DNA of 64,000 bases from Apostichopus japonicus (lineage: Eukaryota; Echinodermata; Holothuroidea; Aspidochirotida; Stichopodidae), in NCBI RefSeq assembly GCF_037975245.1, contig NC_092582.1, positions 13,762,077 through 13,826,076 of the forward strand, given 5' to 3'. The position numbers were made by a program, and so were the translations under genes. The stretch's first letter is position 1. The number at the start of each line of letters is the position of its first letter. The notes beneath the pieces were generated by a model. It worked only from the letters and a program-made list of their open reading frames with translations. It had not been told where the DNA came from and did no database searches. Shown here one piece after another: positions 43,801-52,000 of the stretch.

Positions 43801-44762
43801 CGATAGACACGGAAAAATTCTGGACAAACGCAAAATGCTGCTTTAAGGCCGCATAAGCCGCCTGACGTTAATTTGAGAAATTCCATTTTTGGTCCTAATT
43901 TGATTATTTTATAAGGCTATACCCTTATCATTTTTTCAAATTTTGGCCAAAATCACAACTATTTCAATCCTTCCCAAAATCATGTACATGGGATGAAGTG
44001 CTCTTTTCTTTATGCATCAGGTATAATTATGTTCACATAGTTTCCTGTAACTGACGTTAATTTGAGAAATTTCATTTTTGGTCCTAATTTGACTATTGTA
44101 TAAGGCTATACCCTTATCATTTTTTTCAAATTTTGGCCAAAATCACAACCTTTTTCAATTTTTCCCAATATCATGTACATGGGATAGACCGCTCTTCTCT
44201 TTATATATCGAGTATAATTATGTTCACTTTATTTCCTGTAACTGAGCTTTACGGCTTTAAGGCCGCATAAGCCGCCTGACGTTAATTTGAGAAATTCCAT
44301 TTTTGGTCCTAATTTGACTATTTTATAAGGCTATACCCTTATCATTTTTTCAAATTTTGGCCAAAATCGCAACCTTTTTCAATTCTTCCCAAAAATCATG
44401 TACATGGAATAGAGCGCTCTTCTCTTTATATATCAAGTATAATTATGTTCACATTGTTTCCTGTAACTGAGCTTTACGGCTTTAAGTCCGCATAAGCCGC
44501 GTGTCGTTAATTTGAGAAATTCCAAGTTTGGTCAAATTTGACAAATTTTAAAGTGTTTTTTGTTTTCTACTTTTCCTTTTAGGTCAACTTAGATTCTAGG
44601 ACACGGCTGCAAGTAGTGTCAAACTTGAGCCATCCCAATAAACATTCTTTTGAACAAGCTCAGAAGAGGATAGAGGCACTGATGGAGAAAGATTCATATC
44701 CAAGATTCCTTCGATCGGACATCTACATCAAAATGCAGAAGGCCGCCAAGAAGAACAAGTGA
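2259..44762 (+). CDS. R4-type regulator of G-protein signaling (RGS3/4-like), five coding exons
   Basis: Joined exons 2259-2930, 30255-30418, 33100-33263, 34755-34918 and 44583-44762 give 1,344 bases: 447 residues plus TGA, with intron phases 0, 2, 1, 0 that all agree. Every junction is GT/AG. RGS proteins are GTPase-activating proteins that shut off Gi/Gq alpha subunits at the plasma membrane. The RGS box runs from about residue 327 to 440. It keeps the residues that contact G-alpha in RGS4: Glu350-Asn351 in SDENIEFW, Asn390 in EVNLDSRTR, and Asp425, Ser426 and Arg429 in [11 protein letters not shown]. Residues 280-290 ([11 protein letters not shown]) match the R4 membrane-binding helix. The 1-279 region is Ser/Pro-rich without a recognised domain and holds two RxxSxP sites (Ser146, Ser173) of 14-3-3 type. 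The long N-terminus suggests an RGS3-like form; the exact paralogue is not resolved. A shorter product could start at Met258-260. The family call is firm; the true 5' end is uncertain. Confidence 0.88.
3916..4163. repeat. Direct duplication of about 100 bp
   Basis: Copy 1 (3916-4020) and copy 2 (4065-4163) share AAATATGCAAAGAATATTTA, then ATCAAGCTGTTGTGTCTGAT and onward with few changes. They are separated by about 45 bases of AT-rich DNA. Diagnostic differences are CACACG/CACACA and AGGCCTC/AAGCCTG. Confidence 0.85.
8392..8406 (+). repeat. G15 homopolymer
   Basis: Uninterrupted run of 15 G. Similar runs recur in the window (see findings). Confidence 0.95.
8922..8982. repeat. Imperfect CAT/TCA trinucleotide repeat
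   Basis: Interrupted (ATC)n tract, with related ATCATGAT and ATCGTCGTC fragments from 8826. The His-rich and Ile-rich frames here are by-products of the repeat. Confidence 0.8.
11050..11168 (+). repeat. tRNA-derived SINE, 3' part only (copy C)
   Basis: Shares CAGCTTGCAGCTTTGATAAG, CCAATGATGGCTTCTTCGCG and the ATACATACATAC tail with copies at 24811, 26049 and 30631. The tRNA-like head is missing, as after 5' truncation during retrotransposition. Confidence 0.8.
11731..11875. repeat. 37-bp tandem repeat, four copies
   Basis: The unit GTCCTCTAGCATGATTAAAC recurs at 11741, 11778, 11815 and 11852, an exact 37-base spacing. Copies are almost identical, so the array is recent. Confidence 0.95.
12440..12900. 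repeat. 126-bp tandem array made of two related half-units
   Basis: Anchor CATCAAATGACAACATAG repeats 126 bases apart (12613, 12739). Each unit has alternating half-units ATGACAACATAGTGAAAATT and ATGACAATGTAGTGAAATTG, so the 126-mer arose from a dimer of about 60 bp. Confidence 0.9.
14800..15300. repeat. Old diverged direct duplication
   Basis: AATTCTGTT...TATCACCTA at 14829 recurs at 15085, and GTTG(C/A)ATATTTGC at 14923 recurs at 15229. The order is preserved and the spacing grows from 256 to 306 bases, so the copies are diverged with indels. Confidence 0.6.
16440..17364. repeat. 28-bp minisatellite, about 33 units
   Basis: The unit is GTATGTAATGTTTGGACATT plus CAGCAAAG. Left units mostly read GGTATG, middle units (about 16750-17280) mostly GGTGTG, and the last ones GGTATG again. 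CAGTAAAG and CAGCAAAG variants are interspersed. Confidence 0.97.
21716..22087. mobile_element. TTAA-flanked MITE (copy 1)
   Basis: The element at 21720-22083 is bracketed by TTAA on both sides. Terminal inverted repeats read AGGCATTGAAGACT (left) and AGGGTGTGAAGACT (right, reverse complement). A homologous copy lies in opposite orientation at 51634-51979. It has no coding capacity. TTAA duplication is typical of the piggyBac and Kolobok superfamilies; which one is not decided. Confidence 0.85.
22365..22381. other. Perfect 17-base palindrome
   Basis: ACCGGATG-A-CATCCGGT, with a related half-site (GTCCGGATGG) just downstream. Possibly a relic of the CCGG-rich hAT element family seen at 49885; no other function is supported. 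Confidence 0.5.
23781..24085. repeat. Direct duplication, about 185-bp spacing
   Basis: GATACCCAA(T/C)TAGACACC, CAGGTGTGCAGTTT and CCCAGTGAACATTCCTAAG occur in the same order from 23785 and again from 23969, with small indels. Confidence 0.85.
24811..25059 (-). repeat. tRNA-derived SINE, full length (copy A)
   Basis: On the - strand it begins with a tRNA-like head (A box TTAGCTCAGTGG; a decayed B box TTTCGAGTC). The shared body follows, and it ends in an ATACATACAAACATACAT tail. Homologous to the copy at 30631-30904. Confidence 0.85.
26049..26192 (+). repeat. tRNA-derived SINE, 5'-truncated (copy D)
   Basis: Same body as the other copies from TTGACAATTCATAATCATGG to the ATACATACAT tail. The tRNA head is absent. 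Confidence 0.85.
26698..26713 (+). repeat. G16 homopolymer
   Basis: Uninterrupted run of 16 G in RGS intron 1. Confidence 0.95.
28761..28871. repeat. (TA)n microsatellite
   Basis: About 35 uninterrupted TA dinucleotides, then shorter TA blocks. The Ile-Tyr repeat frames on both strands are by-products. Confidence 0.97.
30255..30418 (+). CDS. RGS gene exon 2
   Basis: The acceptor TTTTATAG ends at 30254 and the donor AT|GTAAGA begins at 30419. It adds residues 225-278 and two bases of 279. The sequence is Ser-rich ([18 protein letters not shown]) and ends TRKTKS. The next exon supplies the third base of an Ile codon, giving SIAKEIKAK, which lines up with the SAKDMKHRL segment of R4 RGS proteins. 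The reading frame would otherwise stop at the TAA overlapping the donor, so splicing is required. Confidence 0.8.
30631..30904 (-). repeat. tRNA-derived SINE, full length (copy B)
   Basis: On the - strand the head from 30885 reads GGAGTGTTAGCTCAGTGG, with A box TAGCTCAGTGG (30878-30868) and B box GGTTCGAGTCA (30835-30825). The 3' end of the head can pair with its 5' GGAGTG. The body and an ATACATACATAAATAC tail follow. A short duplicated GCTAACACTCCAC sits at the head. It lies about 210 bases after RGS exon 2. The pol III boxes are better preserved than in copy A. Confidence 0.9.
31301..31853. mobile_element. hAT-type non-autonomous element, 553 bp
   Basis: Ends are CAGTGGCATAGACAG and CTGGCTATGCCACTG, an inverted pair with one mismatch. 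The 8-base target duplication ACTCATTT is exact (31293-31300, 31854-31861). Poly-G/poly-C subterminal blocks pair with each other. It lies in RGS intron 2; no transposase is visible. Confidence 0.9.
33100..33263 (+). CDS. RGS gene exon 3 (R4 helix and start of RGS box)
   Basis: The acceptor is ACGAAACAG ending at 33099, and the donor is GAGT|GTAAGC at 33264 (phase 1). It encodes [14 protein letters not shown], an acidic linker, then [15 protein letters not shown], the lead-in to the RGS box. This matches VKKWAESLENLISHE of the RGS4 type. An alternative AG two bases downstream would break the frame. Confidence 0.85.
33264..34754 (+). other. RGS intron 3
   Basis: Begins GTAAGC and ends TTACAG. 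Contains G15 at 33558-33572 and otherwise AT-rich unique DNA. Frames inside it are short and unsupported. Confidence 0.7.
34755..34918 (+). CDS. RGS gene exon 4 (RGS box core)
   Basis: The acceptor TTTTGTTACAG ends at 34754 and the donor GAG|GTGAGA starts at 34919. It encodes [20 protein letters not shown] and on to YVTIQAPRE, a textbook RGS core. Open frame continues into both introns, but sequence similarity stops exactly at the splice sites. Confidence 0.93.
34919..36234 (+). other. RGS intron 4, part before the satellite
   Basis: Begins GTGAGA; includes G12 at 34971-34982 and a T tract near 35820. No coding or RNA feature recognised. Confidence 0.6.
36235..38904. repeat. 223-bp satellite array, left block (about 12 units)
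   Basis: Anchor AAGTCCGCATAAGCCGCCTG recurs at 36481, 36704, 36927 and 37150 (exactly 223 apart), then at 37374, 37599 and 37823 with 1-2 base indels. Units include CATTTTTGGTCCTAATTTGA and TTTCAAATTTTGGCCAAA. The first five units are almost identical and those on the right more diverged. One unit lacks about 30 bases (near 38030). Confidence 0.97.
40715..41310. repeat. Tandem AGGTCA-bearing repeat, about 5 diverged copies
   Basis: Units of 100-140 bases contain TCTCAAGAAGTGAAAGTTGG, AACTTGCTATATAGGTGG and AAAGGTCATTTTAGGTCAA. The last includes AGGTCA-4-AGGTCA pairs. It lies within the TTAA element; the same family, inverted, is at 53730-54400. Confidence 0.75.
41890..42130. repeat. Tandem duplication of about 130 bp
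   Basis: Two copies of a block from (T/A)ACTT(G/T)CTGA(A/T)GC(G/A)AGGAAGA to GATGGCTTGCAA(C/G)AAGCTGT, separated by C-rich spacers, inside the 4.9-kb element. Confidence 0.8.
42070..42375 (-). pseudogene. Possible coding fragment inside the TTAA element (faint Bcl-2 BH1-like)
   Basis: A 101-codon - strand frame includes [20 protein letters not shown] then [11 protein letters not shown]. It can be laid against the helix-BH1 stretch of Bcl-2 proteins (MF..G..NWGRVVALF), though the invariant Trp is Val. An acceptor-like CTACTTTCAG sits just upstream, but the frame it opens stops after about 21 codons, and the 101-codon frame is another one. About 830 bases upstream on the same strand a GACAG|GTAAGC donor (43206) follows a short ATG frame. 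It could be a decayed exon or chance. I do not claim function. Confidence 0.2.
43847..44540. repeat. 223-bp satellite array, right block (about 3 units)
   Basis: Continues the array in phase after the inserted element: GGCCGCATAAGCCGCCTGAC follows directly on TTAA. The last unit decays at CCAAGTTTGGTCAAATTTGA, and RGS exon 5 begins about 40 bases later. Confidence 0.95.
44583..44762 (+). CDS. RGS gene terminal coding exon
   Basis: The acceptor CTTTTAG ends at 44582. The exon reads [20 protein letters not shown] and on to [18 protein letters not shown], then AAKKNK and TGA at 44760-44762. It completes the RGS domain. A 223-bp satellite ends only about 40 bases before this exon. Confidence 0.93.
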   Translation, partial: VNLDSRTRLQVVSNLSHPNKHSFEQAQKRIEALMEKDSYPRFLRSDIYIKMQKAAKKNK

Positions 44763-44789
44763 GTAGCCATGAATTACCACGGGCAGTCT

Positions 44790-44821
44790 ACCGGCCAAAT
44801 CAGGCCGGTTTATAAAATAAA
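44790..44821 (+). promoter_or_regulatory. Possible 3'UTR hairpin and polyadenylation signal of the RGS gene
   Basis: A perfect 7-bp stem ACCGGCC / GGCCGGT with a 6-base loop (44790-44809) is followed by AATAAA at 44816-44821, only about 55 bases after the stop codon. The AATAAA could end a short 3'UTR. No transcript evidence is available and other signals may be used. Confidence 0.35.
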
Positions 44822-47800
44822 AACAATTGTCCCAGTCTTGCACTTATTGGGATATACTGTATAAGGCCTTAAGGGTTTAGGAATTCTACCTACCTACCTT
44901 CAAGCTAAGATTGAGATCTTGCAGGAGGTATTATGTGGAAGGGGGATGTCTTTATACTTATCTATATCACACAATGAGGAAGACAGTATTCCTAAATTTG
45001 ATTCTTTAGAGAAGAATAAAAGTTGAGATCTTGTTGGCAGTGAAGTAGGGTGTTAGCAGTGTCAAAGGGACTACATAGTTATGAAGTATCGTTGGTTGCT
45101 CATATATCAGTTTGCATCAACAGGAAATCATCAAAATGCAAAGATTGAAACAAAATCAGGGATACCATGCAACAAGATCTTGCAAAACTTTCAAAATATG
45201 CATAAAAGCTGTTTGTCAGTGTCTGATACTCTGCAATGTTTATGTAACTATATAGTCCCTTGTTATCGGATAACCATCACAAGTGGAACAGATTACCCGA
45301 GGAAATAGAGAGAACAGTATCAGGCCATATCTTCTTAAGACTGTGTTACTTAACATTCATTTTCATATTTTCTTCTTTTTTTAATACTTTTTTTTCAATA
45401 AATGCTTTCAGCAAGTTTTGATTAAAGACATCTGCCTATAGTTAAATGTAATCTACCACCAAATCGCATTAACTAAATATGACATGGAAAAATATCATTT
45501 TCATGTCTCTCTCTCGCTCTCTCTCTTAACAGGTGATATGAATAAACAGAATGAAAAAAGTAAAAACTGAGGACTAAAATGAAAGACGATAATCCAAAGT
45601 GTTTATTGTCAGTGCAATTTTAATCAACTCGTTTACCTTCTCTCGGCTAAAAGTTGTCACCGTGTCTAGATATCATCACCGCAACTAGACACATTACTAC
45701 TGCCAAACTTGAAGCAGTGTACACTACTGTACAGATGCACGAAACCTTTCTCTCCTATTTCATTCTTTGTAATTTACTTTATCCGTCGAGAACATTGTAT
45801 ACAGACAGACAGACCGACGGACTAACCTTGCGATGTTTACCTATTGGAAAGGTCGTGCAGTAAACTTTTCTAAATTTATTAAAGCTGCACCCTTAACCTT
45901 GACTGGGAAGAAGAAGAGTTGAGAAGAAAGCTGAGGGTTCTTTTTTTCTTAACTTGAAATAATAGATTTTAAGGGCCAGAGAAGTTTCCGCACAAAACCA
46001 ACAACCAACCGTTAAACGGGTGAAAGGTTTTTACGAACTCTGGAACTGCTGACGCCGAGGTACGGCGCAGTTAGAAGCAATTTTATATTTCAGAAGATTA
46101 AATTTCCTCTTATTATCATCGGAAGCTGGTACACAATATAAACATTTTCATGTATACAATCTTATGTAAGGGATCCACTAAACTTTATAATAAAAGAGTA
46201 CATGGTGATATCTGGTTACTGAGATGTTTTACCACCCAAGCACTACATCAAAATGCTTGAGTAAGTTGTCATCATTTAATAACAGAAACCTTAACACCAT
46301 TTCATCTTTGTCATCGACAGTACGATCAGCTTGTTTATTGGCCGACTTTTACCCAGTTTTAAGTCGTTTTTATGCAGATGATTCATCTGTTATAAATATA
46401 GCAACATGCTCATTTTTTGTTTTTCTCTCAAATAACAGGTGTTGTTACATCATAAGAGTATGTATTCAGTTTCATCATCTGTAACTGGATTTTTGGCAGT
46501 TCTCACCACCATTCACAAACTTAAAAGATTATTCCCATTAAGATGTATCTTTGTCTCATCAAGTAATGTACTACTACATTTGTCCCTGTAAAGGACACCA
46601 TTTTCTAATTCATATAACTATTACCGCCTGAGAATTGATGAAACTGTCGGTATTCCTAATTTTTATAATTAAAAACACCTTTTTGAGTAGTTTCAACTCA
46701 TACCTTTACGGGAGCTGATGCGAGTAGTTTCAATTTGATGAGAGATTGAAATGTTAAACCTGGTGAGACGAAGACAGAAAATAGTATCACACAAGCTTAT
46801 TTGGTTTCTGTCCCACCAAACCCCCCCCCCTTCCCGTAGGGCGTATCTGTTATTGGTGGTTATACTGCTCATTATCTATTACAAAAGCAACATCGCCTAA
46901 TACAGCACACAATGGACATGGATTTGTGAGAAGGTAGATTTTATGAAAAATATCCCAAGATAGATACTGGGCACGAAAGTGGTTAAAGTCTCTCTTACCT
47001 ACTTGTTAACACTTGTACAACATATTTTCGTACCCAAAATGCATTGCGCTACCCATAAGGTAGGGTAGGGTTTCATCATCTTAAATTGTCATTTCTTTAG
47101 AACATTCATTCATGGGTTAAAATAGTAAACGGGATTTCATTCAAAGCTTTGATGTACATACATATATATAGGCAAAAAGATTGAACCTTTATCATGCATA
47201 ATAATAATACTAATAATGATATTAAATAAAAATAATGTTTTGTGTACGATCTGTATGATAATCAAAGATATATCTGCCCAATGGACCAATTACCGTGTTT
47301 GTACATAGTTGGGATACCTCATTTAAACGTATTGTGTGAACATAGAAGTGAGCAACATCAACATGTCAGTCAGTCAGTCAGTGGTGTAAAGTTGCTATGC
47401 ATTGAAATTGTGTGTGTTTTACTTGTAAAAGATGCTGTTGATGCCGCTGTACTTATAGACAGACATTAAAGATATCTTCAGGGTGTTTTATTTCTATTTT
47501 TTTCCTTTCTTGTATCTCAAGGCATCAACAGGATGTAGTTACATGGCAGTATTCAGTATTGTCACCAAATATGATAGAGCTCTAGTATCACAAAACATGT
47601 TGAATACTATCTGGATCAAACTTCAAGAGTAAGTGGGGGGGAGAGGGGGGGCTTCCATGAGATTCTCATCATCCTCTATAAAGTGATGAGGAAAATAATA
47701 ATACGGTTACAAAGATATTGATCATTTCTGGGGCAATTCTAGCATATTTGGAGGCAATACTGATGGTCTTTAATAATTTCATTGAAAGTCAAAATTATGC

Positions 47801-48649
47801 TTAATAATCCATATACATCATAGTTTTACTTCATTTTTTTCTTACTTTATTTTTTTCCGTAATGACAATTGTGGGGCTGGAACTCTTTAATGTTGTTATA
47901 TAGTTCATTAGGTTTTCAATCATGTTGCATTTAAACAGAAGGTATGTTGTCAAACTTATTGTAGTTGGTTACAGAACAAATACAATGTAAATAGCACTGA
48001 GTGTAGTAAACCATTGCACCAGTTAATTTGTAAAACAATTACATAATTATTTTATACAAATGTTTAAAAGTTAACTCATCATTTGTAGTGGAATCGTAAA
48101 GCACAGCAGTCAGTAACAACATCTCAGTTTAGCGGCATTAAGTATATCTTTAATTTTTATTTCATTTTTGCAATTCTGTTTTAAAAAGAGATATTTTGAC
48201 AAGTCAAAGCAGAACTGTCAATGAAAGCAAAAGGCTAACTCTTTTGTTTATTAAAATAAATGAACTTTCAAACTTTGATAGCAGATAAACAACAACAGCA
48301 TTTAGTTTTACTTTTACCAGAAAGAGAGTAAAATTTGGCAACCACTGACTGTGTGGTGTACATGCTACCAGGAAGAAGAATGTCAAATATATAATAAACC
48401 AGAAAGAATATTTTATTTTTGTTTGAAATTCATCTTGCAAGAAGAGTGAAATTACTGGGTAAATAATCTTTTCTATTAAGTTAGTCTTTCACTGCTTGCA
48501 TGAGAGCCACTCATAGAGATTATTAGTTATTATTATTATTGTACAGATGAAAAGATATCAATATGCAATAGGAAATATAGATGTAAACTTGCGTCTCTTC
48601 GTCCTTCTGTCTTCTCTAACAGAGTCCCGTCTCTGAATAAAATACTGAG

Positions 48650-48740
48650 TACCATTTTCACTCTGTGTGAGTACCATCTTCACTCAGTGTGAGTACCATC
48701 TTCACTCTGTGTGAGTACCATCTTAAACTCAGTGTGTGGT
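48650..48740. repeat. 26-bp tandem repeat, about 3.5 copies
   Basis: GAGTACCATCTTCACTCTGTGT and variants (CTCAGTGT, TTTTCACT) in tandem, about 200 bases beyond the ZER1 stop codon. Confidence 0.85.
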
Positions 48741-48934
48741 GAACCTGTTTTCTCTCGACTGTTGACAGTTATTACTCCTCCTACTACCATGTTCTTTAAA
48801 AAGGTACTTCTTGCCCCAAAACTCACCTTTTTACCTCCTATCAACCTACTGCCCACCCCCCCCCCTCCAAACCTAAACCTCAAACGCTCAAACCTAGTTG
48901 CCAATTTCCTTCCAACAATCCCAAACTTCACTAA

Positions 48935-49074
48935 CTATTTGACGTGATTCCTGTAGATCCTAATGGCCGTATCTATTAAAGTTTTCACTTTCTCTGGTAT
49001 TCCTCTCCTCCTGGACAGATTCTCTAATGTTTCCGCTCCATTCTCCTTTTGTAGCAGCTCACAATACTTGTCAG
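48935..49074 (-). CDS. ZER1: ZER1 terminal coding exon
   Basis: The exon is 140 bases: PDKYCELLQKENGAETLENL and on to RIYRNHVK, with TAG at 48937-48935. The acceptor is AAATTTAG. A clear ZER1 C-terminus (PDKYCPLLIKEGG in human), ending slightly earlier than the vertebrate protein. No AATAAA lies close by; the nearest - strand candidate read is at about 48412-48417. Confidence 0.9.
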
Positions 49075-52000
49075 CTAAATTTGGGAGATGAAAGTATTGA
49101 CACTTAATTAGTATTGCTGGAAAAAGTTCAAGAAGGGCAAAGGTCACTGGAATTAACCTTCAAACTCCCAGCAAGTGTCAATGGGGGGGGCTACCACCCC
49201 CTCCCCTCAAAGATAATTTTGCCCACCCTCCTCTTTTCCACTACCCGCTTTCTAAAGGTCTGTCAACAACACTGCTGTTAGAACTCTTTGTAGCAAATTC
49301 TTTTAGCTAGCATACCAAAATTTGGAGGCAATACTGATGAAGGTAAAGAACTTGAAAGTGAAATACTTACGAGACACGCTGCATAGATTAGCTATTGCCC
49401 AGCTGGCCCATAGGTGGACTTGATAACTGTGGTTTCCATCAAGCAGCCTAAGAATGGGCTGAAAAGACCTGTGAAATATGCAATGTATTTCTTTAGGAGG
49501 ACTTCACTATGCAAGAATTACTTTACAACCACAAATGTAATAAAACAAAGGGTGGCCTCTGACATGACATCAAAATGGAGGGATACATCCAAAGGGCCAG
49601 GTCGAGACCCAGGTATTGTTATGTCACCGGACCCATATTTGAACCCTTCATTTTTTACTATAACATATATATATATATATATTTATATGATGAAAATGAG
49701 GAAGAAATTACTGCCAGGAATAACATACCCAAGACTGCCAAGAAAACTCATAAACACATTTGGGAGATTTCATAGGTTTAATGTTCTAATGTCTAAAATA
49801 TGACATCAGGCCACATTGTGTGCATCAATTGTTTTTCTTTCCCTTCCTTTTACAATTTTTTTATCTTTGGTAATGGGAGATGGGTAGGGATGCACCAGAT
49901 ATCCGGTCCGGCCGGACTATCCGGCCGGATAGTGAGCAATTATCCGGTTCCGGCCGGATAATTTTCAAAATTTCAAATTAATGATTTTCTTTTGTGTAAT
50001 GAAAAATCCGGTTCCAGCTGGATTTTATCCGGCCGGATTTCATGTACTATCCGGCAAAATCCGGTTCTGGCCGGATCAAAAAATTTGGATCCGGTGCATC
50101 CCTAGAGATGGGTTTTTTTTATAAACAGGGTTTATTAAAGCCTGAATCTAACAATATTGAACCTCTTAACATGATTTAATGATGGTAAGGATAACAGGTC
50201 TCAGTGGCACAATGACATCACAAATGAATCTCCCAAACTGAGCAAGACAAAGGGGGGGTGTTGATCTTCACAGATATCTCTATCATACCAGCCAAAGATG
50301 ATGGTTGTGTTGTTAGTGTTCCATTTTAAGAGCAACCTTTTGACCTAGTCCAACTTTTGATGTCAAGGAGATCAAATGTGAGATTATTAGTTACCTGTAA
50401 TTAATATTCCTTTGCGAATTAATATCCCATGAATCAACTGCAGCCTCTAAATGGAACAGCATGTCTTGTCTTGTAACGCTGCCCCCTATCCAATGTTCGG
50501 GCCCGTCGGAGGCGATGTGAGAGAGTGTTCCCGCAGCGTTGTAACTGACCTCTATACCGTCACTCTTGTTCTGCAACAGTTTTCTGTTCACGCAGAGAAA
50601 ACAATTTCTCCATCAAAAACTGTATTAATATCGATATATTAAAGATGACCTAAACGGATGATCCTCTCAACCCCGAGCAATCTAGCCCTGTGTGTGCACT
50701 CATGTCTTGGTAAGGGGGGGTGCCGGGGGGGGTGCCATTACAGTAAAGAGAGACTTCAATTTACAAAGTTTGATTCTTTTCCTAAAAGAGGGAACAGATA
50801 CTAACGACCAAAACTGTTGCTAATGATCTGTCTGTCCACTGATCAGCCAGACAATTGGCCAAAGAGAAACACAATTCGAAGGAATTCAAAGAGATGAAAA
50901 ATGAAGCACCTCAATTTCAGCCATTGATTCAATCTTCACTCTACGTAAACTTGTTTAAATAGGTACAACGAAAAAGCCAGTGTGTTATTTAAAAAAAATA
51001 GTACAGAGTTTCAGTGCAATTTCTCTGAAAAATATGACATTTTGTCACAGTGTTCATTGTTTTGACTATTTCACGATATTTCTGCTTGTAAATACTCACA
51101 TGAAGACACCGACGTGTTTTGAGAGCTGTCTCCGCAGTTCGGGTACTTCTGCTACATTTCCTACGAGACCCATCATGTTTCGCAGCAAGTCTGTCTTGTC
51201 CGGAAATGCCTGGATTAAAATACAAATATTGTTTTGCATTATGCTTTCTTTGTACTGATAAAGAAGGAATCGAAGTTAAACAAAATCCTCTTACTTTGAC
51301 TCTAGCAACATGAGAATATCATATCTGTAACACCAATATGATAAAAACTTGAATTAAAAGGAACACTCAGGCATATTTAATAGGAATCAACAAAATAATC
51401 AACATTTTCAAAAAAATAAAATATATCACTTTATAAATAACACAACAAATCATGAAAATGAAAATCAAAGGCAACTTCTAACTTGACCTTCAAAAGCTTT
51501 CTATCCCCTCTGGATTCTATATTCCAGCCTTGATCTAATTTACAATGACCAACGTGACTACGGCATAAATCTCTCACAGGCCCTGACAACTCCACATACC
51601 TCAAGTCTAAATACCTCACTTCTTTTTTTTTAAAGGGTGTGAAGACTCGCGCACAAAGAAACGTCTCATGCCGGTAATCTGATCTAGTTTCGAATGAGGT
51701 GTAACAGAAGTGTTAGACACCACCATCGATCCCAGAAAATACACACACAGCTTGCTACCGTCGGTAATTAGACACTAGTGTACATTCAATACATACAGCT
51801 ACGGTCAACACCCACAACACAGTGTACATAGCAGCATGGTCTAGATAAAAGATAACAAGGTATCACGTTTCATTACTGTCTGCATTTTGTAGCGACAAGA
51901 AGAAAACGTCATTTGCAAGCAATGAAAAGTTAACTTTTTCAGAGCGCGGCACGGGGTTTGGGGCGAGTCTTCAATGCCTTTAAGTATTGGTAAGCCAAAT

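Larger units (their letters stand above)
38905..43842. mobile_element. 4.9-kb TTAA-type DNA element inserted in the satellite
   Basis: Left end AGCAGCATTTTGCGTT and right end AACGCAAAATGCTGCT are perfect 16-base inverted repeats, bracketed by TTAA (38901-38904 and 43843-43846). The satellite resumes in register after the second TTAA, which proves both boundaries. Inside are a tandem AGGTCA family (40715-41310) and a 130-bp duplication (41890-42130). Scattered GGGAGGAAA and AACGTTTTCAGG motifs recur, with a possible - strand coding fragment (42070-42375). TTAA suggests piggyBac- or Kolobok-like mobilisation. No recognisable transposase is visible, so it is probably non-autonomous or decayed. 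Confidence 0.9.
44763..48934. other. Intergenic region between convergent RGS and ZER1 genes
   Basis: Holds the 3' ends of both genes. Mostly AT-rich unique sequence; (TCTC)n near 45510; TCAG repeats at 47369-47382; a 26-bp tandem repeat at 48650-48740. Open frames here are short and show no family features. Confidence 0.6.

Noticed and set aside
36235-44540. CRISPR-like array
   Set aside because: 223-bp units repeat in full with no unique spacers, and this is an animal genome; it is a satellite.
48680-48931. 83-residue - strand frame just beyond the ZER1 stop
   Set aside because: Runs through a tandem repeat and a poly-C tract; the ZER1 frame already ends at TAG 48937-48935.
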